From Siphonobacter sp. SORGH_AS_0500 (GTDB lineage Bacteria; Bacteroidota; Bacteroidia; Cytophagales; Spirosomataceae), in assembly GCF_002838835.1 (NCBI RefSeq), contig NZ_NHPP01000013.1, positions 1-64,000 of the forward strand: 64,000 nt of DNA, written 5' to 3'. Positions 52,573 to 61,844 of this stretch are shown here, in pieces. The translations under genes and the position numbers were made by a program. Below the pieces are notes generated by a model, which made no database searches, had not been told where the DNA came from, and saw only the letters and a program-made list of their open reading frames with translations. Every line of letters starts with the position of its first letter. Position 1 is the first letter of the stretch.

Positions 52573-54722
52573 TTAAGCGATCGTCGTTTTATTTAGAATC
52601 CATCCCGTAAAGGAATTTTTCAGACTCGTTAAGTAGGTAACGGCGGGAGCCTTTTTCGCGGTAATGGTTTCACCGGACTTGTATACGGCCACCACTTTAT
52701 CAGAAACCGCAATCCATTCCTTGGCTTTGTTGAGACTTTCCAGCGAGGGCGTCTCGATGAGGATTACATCAAAGTTACGGCTAAGCTCCTGCATTTTCTG
52801 CTGAACGGTTGTTTCGCTGGCAATTTCCAGTAATGAATAATCCAAACCCTTATTACTCAGAAACTGAATGGAGTGAGGGTCCGTTGCCACAGGTAAGGCG
52901 GTTTGTCCCGTCAGGTAGTCTTCCAAAAATAAGGTAGAGCCGGAGCTTTGACTAATGGATGGATTCAGGAAGTTACCATCGATGACTAATACTTTTTTCC
53001 CGATCATGGAGAAGGCCTGGGATAAGCTCAATGTAATCAGCGTTTTCCCTTCTCCCTGAGTAAGGCTGGTAATGGCCAGAATATGTTTGTCCTTTAGTTC
53101 ATTATCCAGTTCAAAACGAACGGCTCGAAGTAAGTCTTTGTACTGCTGGACGTTCTTATTATCCGATTGATTCTGCCAGGACTGATTCAGCGAAGCCGGA
53201 TCAGTCAGCACATTGAGTCGACCTAAAACCGGGCTATCGGTGGCATTGGCCAGTGACAAGGGATCCTGAATGGATTTGTCCAGGTAATAGATAATAAAGA
53301 AGACAAAAACGCAGAGAACGAAACTGACAATTCCTGATAAAGCAACTAGGATAATTTTTTTCGAAGGGGCTGCTGTTCCTGGTAAAGCTTTTTCAAGAAT
53401 GCGAAGCTGAAGCGTATACTGAGAAAGCATTTTTGCTTCATTGTACCGTTGCAATGCTTCGATGTATTCTTTACTGGCTACATCAATACTTGTTTCATAC
53501 TCCTGAACCCGAGCCTCATTAGGAACCATAGAATCCAGACGGCTATTTAACTTGTCAAGTTGATCCTGTAAGGATTTAATACTGTTCTGAGCTATTTCCC
53601 GTTGGATTTCCAGACTTAATTTCTGGGTGATTAAATCTCCTTTGGCTACTAATGGATTGTAGATGTAACTATCCGTTGCCGCACTGATTTGTATATTTAA
53701 CTGGTTTTGTAAAGAGTCAACCCGTTGCTTGAATTTAGGGTCAAAGTTGCTTGAATAGTAAATATCGTTAGCGGCCCGTAACTGCTGTTTGACATCAATG
53801 ACTTTTTGATTGATAGCCGTCATCGCGTTTTCAAGATACTGTCGGTCAGCGGGGTTAAACTTATTATCAATGTTCTTTAAAGCCGCCGTGTAAGCCACCA
53901 CATCTTTGACTGCCACTTCTTTTTTAGTCTCAAAATCAGTGATTTCTCCGTATAAATTTCGAGCCTGTTCGTTAAGGTTTAATACTCTATTCTGAATTTT
54001 AAAGTTTTTAAGTTCATTCATACGCCGACTTAAATTCGACATCTTTTCATTCATGAATGCTTCTAAAAACTCAATGGATCGGGTATTACTACTCTGAAGA
54101 CGATTGGAGAAGCGGTAATAAATTCATTACACAGGGCATTTACTGCAAACTCAGTCAGATACGGGTTTTCGCCTTCAAATTCTACCTTGATGAAGTCACT
54201 GTCACCCACACGATAGACAGTAAATTTTTTCGTTAATGACTCATTATCATATTTCATGGACTCCAGTAAGTCCTGAAGCTCAACCTCTTCTTTTTTCTGC
54301 GGAGAAAGCTCATCCCGGGTTGCAAGTTTTTGGGTAAAAATAGCAATAGCCCGGCTCCGTTGCTGAGGGCTTAAATCTTTTAATAAAGAACTGGGCTTTC
54401 GATAGGATTCTTCTGCCGATTTAGCTTTTAGATCATGCAGGATGAGCTGATAACCAATGGGATCCAGTGTCTTTTTCAATAACATGCTTTGAATGATGTT
54501 ATTAAACTTCTGGCTGATCTCCGATTGCTGTTCGTCAGTACGTAAGGAAAACCCCTGATCAGTTTTATCCACCAGACCCGTCGAGATCCGAGCTTCTGAT
54601 TTATACTGATCGGGTAATTTTTTTACTAGAAAATAACTGGCAATAGTAGTAACGAGAGGGACTAGTATTAAGATTAGTTTCTTGCTATACAAAAACTTTA
54701 GAAACTGTACGAATTCAGTCAT
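52573..54722 (-). pseudogene. Wzz/Wzc-like polysaccharide copolymerase, split by a 1-base frameshift
   Basis: Two minus-strand frames join to one protein of about 716 residues if one base is restored near 54112-54125; the junction then reads NEFIYRFSNRLQSSNTRSIEFL. Order: a helix (~15-33), the Wzz chain-length domain, long coiled coils, a second helix (VALSGIVSFVLCVFVFFIIYY) and a BY-kinase-type ATPase domain. Walker A is TSLTQGEGKT. Walker A' reads VIDGNFLNP (second Asp lost) and Walker B is LIETP (Asp to Glu). There is no Tyr cluster at the C-terminus, so it is probably not an active tyrosine kinase. It should set chain length and link synthesis to export. Confidence 0.82.
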
Positions 54723-54795
54723 AGATTCATTGATCGTTAAGGAACCTTTAACGCCTGTAAAAACTCAGACCGGGCAAAGGGCTAAGTTGAGCTAG

Positions 54796-55512
54796 TTAAA
54801 GTTTTATGTTTTCAAGTTTTTCTCCTACTAACTCTTCGAGGCGACTTTTAGCCACCAGCATTTCGCTTTCAGCCGTCATTTTACCCTGGGTATGATCTGA
54901 AATCATCAATAGCATTTTGTTATAGCTTTCCAGCGTTTCCTGACCCTTTTCATACTTGTATTTCACGTCCTTAAGCATGCTTTCTACATCCAGTAAAGCC
55001 TGAATTTTCGTTCTTAAAATGGCTTTTCGTTGAACATAAATGTAATACCTCTGCTCTACGTCGGCCTTAAGCGTCAAATCAAAAGCGTCTCTTTCATACA
55101 CGACTACTTCCTGCTCGGCTTTGGCCTGCTTCACAAGAGCTGGTTTCTGAAGCAAAGCCCCAGCATTTACCACAAGCCCCAATTGATAGCCATTTAACAA
55201 ATTGCGGGTGCTACCGCTAGGCTGGCTTGGATTTTGGTTAATCAGTGTTACGCTGTTATTGGGACTGTAGAGGTAGGTGAAGGATAAAGCGTCAAAGTAG
55301 GAAAGACGATTTTTCTTAATGACCGCATTGGCCGCGTCGATCCTGGAATTATACATTTTACTTTTAGGATACTTCTCCCGGGCAACTGCAATCAGTTTTT
55401 CCAAATAGGGATAAGAGATATCCTGCATCATGGAATTCTGCGATTCTTGTGCTCGCGTTTGTTGAAAAACGGAAAGAAAGATAGCGAGAACAAAGAAGAA
55501 CTTTTTTATCAT
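54796..55512 (-). CDS. TolC-like outer membrane efflux protein (short form)
   Basis: A 238-residue secreted protein: signal peptide 1-~22 (MIKKFFFVLAIFLSVFQQTRAQ), then helical segments with the Tyr and Asn pattern of outer membrane efflux proteins. It is about half the usual ~430 residues, so only one half of the TolC fold is present. Similar short TolC-like proteins occur in Bacteroidota polysaccharide operons. It may form the outer-membrane exit with other proteins. ATG 55512 gives the signal peptide. The 73 bases to the next gene hold nothing clear. Confidence 0.75.
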   Translation of the reverse strand: MIKKFFFVLAIFLSVFQQTRAQESQNSMMQDISYPYLEKLIAVAREKYPKSKMYNSRIDAANAVIKKNRLSYFDALSFTYLYSPNNSVTLINQNPSQPSGSTRNLLNGYQLGLVVNAGALLQKPALVKQAKAEQEVVVYERDAFDLTLKADVEQRYYIYVQRKAILRTKIQALLDVESMLKDVKYKYEKGQETLESYNKMLLMISDHTQGKMTAESEMLVAKSRLEELVGEKLENIKL

Positions 55513-55593
55513 AGAACGGATGATATATGCATTTCCTGCTCTCGCCATGGGTGATGATGATTGAATAAGAAACGAGTGGGCAGTCTATTAGGA

Positions 55594-56775
55594 TTATACA
55601 TTCTCGGACTGAAATAGGGCCGGAAATGTTTTAAAAATAATTTTCATGTCCATAGCAAACGAGAAATTGCGAGCGTACTCAATGTCGAGTTGCATACGTT
55701 CTTCTTCGGACATATCCTGTTTACCTTTTCCTCGTTTAGTTACCTGCCAAAGCCCGGTCAGTCCAGCCGGTCCGGCAAAACGAAGAATATATTCGTCGGA
55801 AGTCAGTTTTTCAGCTTCGTAAAGCGGTAGTGGCCGATTACCCACCAGAGACATATCGCCTCGGAAAATATTGATGAGCTGAGGTAACTCGTCGATGCTG
55901 GTATTACGGAGGAAACCCCCAATGCGGGTAATACGGGGATCATTCCCAAACTTCATGAATGCGGCTTTGTTGTGTTTCCGCTGGAGATATACCTTTTCGC
56001 AAACGTGCTCATTGTCAAGGTATAGCATTTGAGGGCAGGCCGTATAACCCGAAGCTTTACACTCGGCACACAAGCTGTGATTCTGAGTCGAGGTCGTGTT
56101 TTCTACCTCTTTATTGTACATGTTGAAGGCGGCCATATCCTTCACCATTTTATCCGCATCCGTTCGCATGGTTCGGAACTTAAGCAGGTTAAATACTTTA
56201 TAACCGGTACCTACGCGTTTGGATTTATAAATGATGGGTCCTTTGGAGTCCAGCCTGATTAGCAGGATGACGACTAGTAACAAAGGAGACAGTAAGATCA
56301 AAGCAGCACCCGTGGCAGAAATGTCAATTAGCCGTTTCCACCAGGGAATTTTTACATTAAAACGGGGCGTTTCGCTAGGTTGTAATGCTTTAAGCTGGTT
56401 TTTACGCAGAAAATAATGCAGTCGCAATAACAAATCACCCTTGCTAAAATCTGAGGGGAAAATGTCATTAGCACCAGCTTGCTGAGCCTCTTGGGCCAGT
56501 TCTGCACTTAGCTTGGGTACGGTTACCAACACTGGCAGGGACTGGAGCCAGGGCGTGGAACGAATTTCTTTCAGGAACGTACGAGCCTCTGGCGTGTAGC
56601 TAAGAATCACGGCATCGGCCGGATAATGATCCTTAAGGGCCGCTAGAGCCTCATGGGTTTCTTCTAATGGATTGATGTTCAGATTCTGACCAAACTTCTT
56701 GATAAAGTTCAGACTAGCTTCTGAATCTTGTTCCACGTATAATATACGCAGAGGTACAGAGGAGACAACAGACAT
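55594..56775 (-). CDS. Polyprenyl-phosphate sugar-1-phosphate transferase with N-terminal pseudo-receiver and Cys4 insert
   Basis: A 393-residue fusion. Residues 1-~125 have the receiver fold (ILYVEQDSEAS, VLVTVPKLS, AGANDIFPSDF), but the phosphoacceptor Asp is Ser (S59), the acidic pair is E15/Q16 and the active-site Lys is lost, so it cannot be phosphorylated in the usual way. Residues ~143-393 are a sugar-1-phosphate transferase: WWKRLIDISATGAALILLSP helix, KVFNLLKFRTM, STSIDELPQ-type NTSIDELPQL, and SLVGNRPLP. An insert has four Cys (C236, C239, C247, C259). It should start repeat-unit synthesis on undecaprenyl phosphate. It follows a CheY-like gene. Confidence 0.87.
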   Translation of the reverse strand: MSVVSSVPLRILYVEQDSEASLNFIKKFGQNLNINPLEETHEALAALKDHYPADAVILSYTPEARTFLKEIRSTPWLQSLPVLVTVPKLSAELAQEAQQAGANDIFPSDFSKGDLLLRLHYFLRKNQLKALQPSETPRFNVKIPWWKRLIDISATGAALILLSPLLLVVILLIRLDSKGPIIYKSKRVGTGYKVFNLLKFRTMRTDADKMVKDMAAFNMYNKEVENTTSTQNHSLCAECKASGYTACPQMLYLDNEHVCEKVYLQRKHNKAAFMKFGNDPRITRIGGFLRNTSIDELPQLINIFRGDMSLVGNRPLPLYEAEKLTSDEYILRFAGPAGLTGLWQVTKRGKGKQDMSEEERMQLDIEYARNFSFAMDMKIIFKTFPALFQSENV

Positions 56776-56841
56776 TGTGGTGTCGTTTCAATGGCGTTAT
56801 GCTTGGGCTTTGCAGAGAAGGAACATCGGTTCCCGTAGAAA

Positions 56842-57231
56842 TTATCTGTAGACGCGACGAAGTACGGCTTTTACTTTTGCAGTGATTTCCATGGGATTAA
56901 AGGGCTTGGTCATAAAATCATCAGCCCCTAATTCTAGACACTGAATCCGATCATTACTTTCTTCACTTCCTGAAAGGATGATGACGGGAATATGTCCATA
57001 CATATTACTTGAACGGAGGACTTTTAAAAATTCCTTTCCGTTTAAATGAGGCATGTTAAGATCTGCCACAATAAGATCTACGGGAGCACCCGTTTCGATC
57101 CATGACATACCGGCCATCCCATCATCTTTAATAACAGTATTGAAATCTTTGTTCAGGGCAAGTTGAAGTACTTTCCGGGTCATAGGTTCGTCGTCCAGAA
57201 TAAGTACGGTCGGGTTTTCAACTGAATTCAT
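56842..57231 (-). CDS. CheY-like single-domain response regulator
   Basis: A 129-residue receiver domain with all active-site residues: D13/D14, phosphoacceptor D57, S87 and K109. There is no output domain, so it acts by binding a partner. The next gene downstream begins with an inactive receiver; a heterodimer of the two receivers is an attractive inference. It is the first gene of the minus-strand polysaccharide operon. ACACCGCCAAT (57234-57244) just before the ATG resembles the TGTCCGCCAAC motif. Confidence 0.9.
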   Translation of the reverse strand: MNSVENPTVLILDDEPMTRKVLQLALNKDFNTVIKDDGMAGMSWIETGAPVDLIVADLNMPHLNGKEFLKVLRSSNMYGHIPVIILSGSEESNDRIQCLELGADDFMTKPFNPMEITAKVKAVLRRVYR

Positions 57232-57987
57232 AAATTGGCGGTGTTATAATGACAGTAATAACGAAAATACGGAAAATTACATGTTAAGTAAATTCCTTTT
57301 GTTGCGAACATAAGGCCTTTACTATGAAAAATAAGTGATTCAAAATGACTCGGTTAGGTCTAGCAGATAGAGTATACTAAATAATTCTATTGAGTATATT
57401 TTCTCTATAAATCTCATCTCTCAGCAAAGAATATTTAAAGGTAAATTATAATGCCAGACTTACGTGCTTATACCTTAAAAGATTTTTCACTTTAGATTAG
57501 TGTATTTATATATTTTATTTGAAAAACATAAAAAAATACTATATTTTACAAAAAAAAGCTTATCATTCATCATTATGTATGTTAGAAATCTTGATAGGTC
57601 TGATAGTAATATTGACTCAAGGTAATAATATGAATATTAATGCTTATTTATAGGTTTTTTTATGTACCATCATGTAATTCTTAAATAGTAAAGATTAAAA
57701 TCAAAATGCTTTATATCTCAATGCTTAATATTTAACCACTTTAAATTATTTTTGGACTCAATTTGTAAAGTACTAAACGTCAGTAATAGGTCAGTTGATG
57801 AGAGTTTTGAGCAGTTCATCGAAAACGATCATTAAATCTTATCTATTTTTGATAAATAATAAAACTTTATTCTTGCCGCCCCCTGGAATAAATGTTGTTC
57901 TTATCCTAAAATTCCTAAGTGGTTTTTTGATAACATTAGGAAATAATCTCCTTATGAAGATGGGTATTTCTCATCTTATGAATATCA
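57232..57987. other. AT-rich intergenic region between divergent operons
   Basis: About 755 bases, far richer in A+T than the neighbouring genes, with A- and T-tracts. It separates the minus-strand regulator-led operon from the plus-strand glycosyltransferase. I see no convincing gene, RNA or exact TAnnTTTG. A 69-codon frame at 57795-58004 overlaps the next gene and does not look coding. It probably carries promoters and protein-binding sites. Confidence 0.6.
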
Positions 57988-59184
57988 ATGAAAGCGTTGG
58001 ATAGTATCATTTGTATTGGACAGACTCCGTGGCAGGGCGAATTTCAAAATTCAGCCGTTCAGCTATTAACCGAGTTATCAAACTATTATCGAGTTCTTTA
58101 TGTGGATTACCAATATACACTCAAAGACATGGTGATGGGGGTGACGGGTCGCAGAAATGTCCCTATGCAAAAGCTGGTCAACCGTAAGGGGGTATTAACT
58201 AAAGTAGAAGAAAATAGGGAACTTTACGTATGGCTGCCCCCGGTAATGGCTCCTGTGAACTGGATGAGTGATTCGTACCATGACACGTTCCTCCAGATTA
58301 ATACCAAGCGTCTGGCCAATGGTCTTCGGGAAGTGATGAAAGAGCTAGGGATGCAATCACCCCTGATGATCAATGCCTTTAATCCCGTGCAGGGCTTACC
58401 GCTTTTACATAAGTTAGGAGAGGTTGCGACCATTTATTACTGTTTTGACGAAATTTCAGCGGAAGCCTGGATGGGTAAGCATGGAGCCCGGTACGAAAAA
58501 AAGTATCTGAAAGCAGTGGATGCGGTAGTAACGACTTCCGAAGCTCTTCAACAGTTTAAATCCCAAGAGCAGCCCCGAACTTTTTGTGTAAAAAATGGGG
58601 CTAATTTCGATTTATTCTACAAGGCTCATCTTTTGAAAAGTCAGAAACCAAAGTCTGAGAATAAGACTATCGGGTATTTGGGTACTGCTGATAACCGCAT
58701 CGATGGTGAGCTGGTAGAACGATGTGTGCAGGATATGCCCCAGCATCGCTTTGAGTTTCTCGGCCCAGTCAATGATGACACTCTGAAAGAGCGTCTCTCC
58801 GGGTATTCGAATGTCATTTTTACACCGTCGAAGCGGCCAGAAGAATTACCACAGGCTTTATCCGAATGGGATGCTGCGATGATTCCCTTCGTGTGTAATG
58901 AACATACGTATACGATTTATCCCCTGAAAATCAACGAATATCTGGCCGCTGGCTTACCCGTAGTAACGACACCCTTTTCAATACTGAAGGATTTTGAAGA
59001 CATCGTCTCGATTGAGTCGACTGCCGAAGCTTTTAGTAAAAGTCTGCAAAAAGCTTTAGAAAGTACAGATCCCGTTGAGGTTAAACAACGAATTGAAATG
59101 GCTCGTGGAAACTCCTGGGCTCACCGGGCTAAAGAATTTCGTTCTATTATTGAGCAGATTGTGGACTGGAAGCTGGTTTCGTAA
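57988..59184 (+). CDS. GT4-like glycosyltransferase
   Basis: A 398-residue GT-B fold glycosyltransferase. The N-terminal half begins ICIGQTPWQGEFQNS. The C-terminal donor domain has KTIGYLGTADNRIDGEL near 225 and the donor-contact KINEYLAAGLPVVTT near 310. It resembles the gene at 59802-60995 in length and layout. The 3' end overlaps the convergent acetyltransferase by 38 bases. Sugar specificity is unknown. Confidence 0.82.
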   Translation: MKALDSIICIGQTPWQGEFQNSAVQLLTELSNYYRVLYVDYQYTLKDMVMGVTGRRNVPMQKLVNRKGVLTKVEENRELYVWLPPVMAPVNWMSDSYHDTFLQINTKRLANGLREVMKELGMQSPLMINAFNPVQGLPLLHKLGEVATIYYCFDEISAEAWMGKHGARYEKKYLKAVDAVVTTSEALQQFKSQEQPRTFCVKNGANFDLFYKAHLLKSQKPKSENKTIGYLGTADNRIDGELVERCVQDMPQHRFEFLGPVNDDTLKERLSGYSNVIFTPSKRPEELPQALSEWDAAMIPFVCNEHTYTIYPLKINEYLAAGLPVVTTPFSILKDFEDIVSIESTAEAFSKSLQKALESTDPVEVKQRIEMARGNSWAHRAKEFRSIIEQIVDWKLVS

Positions 59185-59794
59185 CCCGTTGCCACTGTCC
59201 ACTGGCTGAATCATATTGCTTTAATAACTTCGCCGGATTTCCTCCCACGACTGAGTACGGAGGAACATCTTTCGTTACTACACTTCCACCCGCTACTACC
59301 GAATTCCTGCCAATGGTAACTCCAGCCGTTATAACGGCATTTGCCCCAATCCAGCAGCCTTCTTCAACAACAATGGGCTGAACCGTAACAGATTGGCGAT
59401 GAATGGGTTGCTTAACGTCTTCATACGTATGGTTCAGACCTGAAAGCACTACGTGCTGGGCCAGAATTACGTCTGAGTGAAGGTGAACAGGACCAATAAC
59501 TACTGAAGAAATACCTACAGTGCAATGGTCTCCAATAATGACATCTCCTACGCCATTGTTAACCACGCAGAAATCTTCGATGGTGCTGTAAGCTCCGAGA
59601 CTAAAGGCCTTGAAAGGTAATACATCCATCCGGGCCGAAGACCTGATCTTAGCTAGACGGTGTTTTTTATGAATAAAAGGGTTTAAAAACCAGCTTACCC
59701 ACCGACGAGGACGGGCTTCATGCCTAGGAATTAATAACCAGTGCACCCATTGTTTAATAGCCGGGTTAGTATCTAAGTAAGCTTTTATATCCAT
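59147..59794 (-). CDS. Hexapeptide-repeat (LbetaH) O-acetyltransferase, WcaF-like
   Basis: A 215-residue protein with left-handed beta-helix repeats: VIIGDHCTVGISSVVIGPVH, then VVEEGCWIGANAVITAGVTI and GRNSVVAGGSVV, ending PPYSVVGGNPAKLLK. The catalytic His is probably the one in GLNHTYED. Relatives acetylate colanic acid and other surface sugars. ATG 59794 is used, since the sequence before it (MTLSINLKLLLPN) overlaps the upstream gene and lacks family features. It starts 7 bases after the upstream glycosyltransferase. Confidence 0.85.
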   Translation of the reverse strand: MDIKAYLDTNPAIKQWVHWLLIPRHEARPRRWVSWFLNPFIHKKHRLAKIRSSARMDVLPFKAFSLGAYSTIEDFCVVNNGVGDVIIGDHCTVGISSVVIGPVHLHSDVILAQHVVLSGLNHTYEDVKQPIHRQSVTVQPIVVEEGCWIGANAVITAGVTIGRNSVVAGGSVVTKDVPPYSVVGGNPAKLLKQYDSASGQWQRVTKPASSPQSAQ

Positions 59795-59801
59795 GATGAG
59801 A

Positions 59802-60995
59802 CTATTGGGCAGAAGCAGTTTTAAATTGATGGATAGCGTCAATCATTAACTGAAGAGAATTTTCCCAGGTATGATCCAGAGCAAAGGCGATACGTTCCGA
59901 AGCCGTTGATAAGTGTTGACCTGACAAAGCCTGCTCAATACAGCTAATGAACGTTTGAGGGGAGTTAGCTAAAAAGACGTGTTCTTTAAAGAGTTCCATG
60001 GTTTCTGTTTGCACCGCTACCACGGGTTTACCCATCGCCAGGTATTCATCGATTTTACGAGGATAGTTACCAATCGTGACTTCGTTGAAAACCTGAGGAT
60101 TAATTAAAACATCCATGTGAGCCAGATACGCCGGAATTTCATGTGGAGGTTTTGACCCTAAAAAGGTGATGTTATCCAGAGCTTCAAGTTGAGCTCGGGG
60201 AAATGAATCATCGGGTGAACCAATGAGCACAATCTGCCAGTTGGGACGCTCTCGGGCAATCGTTTCAAGGAGGGCTCCATCCAGACGAAGACTAGTCAAA
60301 GCTCCTGCGTAGCCAATGCGAGGCTGAGGAATACGGGCCAGGTCTGTGGGAGTTGCAGTGACCTCGTTGGGGTTAAACAACTCTAAATCGCACCCCTGAC
60401 CAATGTATACCGAATGCGGATTGTACTGGGAAGCCTGATTGGCCAAGTAACCCGAGTTACTAGCCACTATATCCACTTTACTCATTAAAGCCGGCTCGAG
60501 TCGCTCTCCATGCTTTTTCCAGTAATTCACGGCCAGAAAATTATCCCGCAGGTAATACACGTAAGAATCGGGCTCCAGGAATTCTTTCAGGTAAAAACCC
60601 TGAATCATATCGTTATCATTGAGCAGAACAAACGAATCCCATTTCAAATCAGCGAGGACCTTACGAATACCTGTGGCTAATTTTTTACTGTTCCAGCGAT
60701 TAAAAAAGTCATAAATGGCATTATCGGGTAACCAGTTGAAGGAGCCCAGAACGCACGTAGGGGACCAAACCCAAAGATTAGGCTCTACTTCTGTGAGGGC
60801 TTTGCCTCCATTTTGGCCAGTAAATTGTTTACGTTCCTGAAGGCGACCATCACTGCGGTACAAGGCAGCCCAGTCAAGAGGCTGGTTTACAAACAGAACA
60901 CGGTGCTTAGGAGCCAAGGCCCTGGCCATATCCCGAATGTTACTTCCCATATTTTTTTCCTCCCAGGGCTGCCGGGCAATGATCACAAAGTTCAT
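59802..60995 (-). CDS. GT4-like glycosyltransferase
   Basis: A 397-residue GT-B fold enzyme. It begins MNFVIIARQPWEEKNMGSN. RIGYAGALTSLRLDGALLE near 238 and PRKIDEYLAMGKPVVAV near 320 form the donor site. It shares plan and local motifs (PW near the start, NWLPDN/NWMSDS, ATGIR/ANGLR) with the gene at 57988, so the two are probably paralogues. It is 7 bases upstream of the acetyltransferase start and 60 bases after the GT2 gene. Confidence 0.82.
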   Translation of the reverse strand: MNFVIIARQPWEEKNMGSNIRDMARALAPKHRVLFVNQPLDWAALYRSDGRLQERKQFTGQNGGKALTEVEPNLWVWSPTCVLGSFNWLPDNAIYDFFNRWNSKKLATGIRKVLADLKWDSFVLLNDNDMIQGFYLKEFLEPDSYVYYLRDNFLAVNYWKKHGERLEPALMSKVDIVASNSGYLANQASQYNPHSVYIGQGCDLELFNPNEVTATPTDLARIPQPRIGYAGALTSLRLDGALLETIARERPNWQIVLIGSPDDSFPRAQLEALDNITFLGSKPPHEIPAYLAHMDVLINPQVFNEVTIGNYPRKIDEYLAMGKPVVAVQTETMELFKEHVFLANSPQTFISCIEQALSGQHLSTASERIAFALDHTWENSLQLMIDAIHQFKTASAQ

Positions 60996-61055
60996 AGCTA
61001 ACTCAAAAGTAAGTGGGTCGCTAGTATTGATTTAGGTGGATAATAATCAAGGACC

Positions 61056-61820
61056 CTACCGAATGTAAATGTCGTAATTATACTTTAACTGACGATAAAT
61101 GTCCCGAACGAGGCTAATGACAGGATTCTCACTTTGGCTAATGGAGCTTCGGGTCATGGTACTGGGCTCGGCTTCCGAATTTTTCTGAATAAATAGAGAC
61201 TGAAAGTCATTGTAAAATAGACCTTTACCCTTGTTTTTTAGAAATGAAATACACATTTCATATTCCGTTTTATCTCCTTTCATACCTTCCGGGTAACGGC
61301 CAAACTTCTCCAAGAAATTACTACGTCGCAAATGGGGATGATCGCTGTAATAGTAGATTTTCTTATAGTTGGTAGCCCAGGCGGGAAATATCATTTCTGA
61401 AAAACCCTGCCCCTTGGGACGCATGTATGGATAAGGAATGTAGGCGTAAAACCGAACGATGTCTAACGCGTCATCCTGATTCATGAAGCGGAGAGCGTCC
61501 GCAAAACGATCCGGAAATTTATCAGTAGGTTCAAAATCCTCCTGCACGTACAAGGTATAGGGCGTTTTGACGGCATCTTGTCCCTTGTTAATGTTATTGC
61601 CTAAGCCTTTATTTTTCTCAGTGGTGATAAGGTCAAATGCAAATTCTTTTTGTAACTGACGAAGTTTTGAGAGGTGCTCTGGCTTACTCCCGTCGTCTGA
61701 AATGACAATACCCCCAAAGCTGACCTGCAACTTTTGAAAAGAATTCAATAAGTGCTCTAAAGAATGACTTCTATTGTAATGTGTCACCAATAAAGTAACA
61801 TCTGAAAAAGAATATTCCAT
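61056..61820 (-). CDS. GT2-type glycosyltransferase, tandem paralogue A
   Basis: A 254-residue GT-A protein. It has VTLLVTHYNRSHSLEHLL (8-25), VISDDGSKPEHLS and LYVQEDFEP; the last stands where the DxD metal site usually lies. YYYSDHPHLRRSNFLEKFGR near 165 is shared with the adjacent gene. A perfect AGGAGG lies 2 bases before the ATG, closer than a working Shine-Dalgarno site. It is probably from a tandem duplication with the gene at 61845. The sugar is unknown. Confidence 0.78.
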   Translation of the reverse strand: MEYSFSDVTLLVTHYNRSHSLEHLLNSFQKLQVSFGGIVISDDGSKPEHLSKLRQLQKEFAFDLITTEKNKGLGNNINKGQDAVKTPYTLYVQEDFEPTDKFPDRFADALRFMNQDDALDIVRFYAYIPYPYMRPKGQGFSEMIFPAWATNYKKIYYYSDHPHLRRSNFLEKFGRYPEGMKGDKTEYEMCISFLKNKGKGLFYNDFQSLFIQKNSEAEPSTMTRSSISQSENPVISLVRDIYRQLKYNYDIYIR

Positions 61821-61844
61821 GACCTCCTGAGGAAAATGTGGTGC

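Noticed and set aside
57795..58004. 69-codon frame in the AT-rich gap
   Set aside because: It overlaps the start of the next glycosyltransferase, lacks a promoter or family likeness, and its hydrophobic codons follow from base composition.
61821..61835. Strong Shine-Dalgarno site AGGAGG before the GT2 gene at 61820
   Set aside because: It is only 2 bases from the ATG, too close to work normally, and such sites are not used generally in this window.
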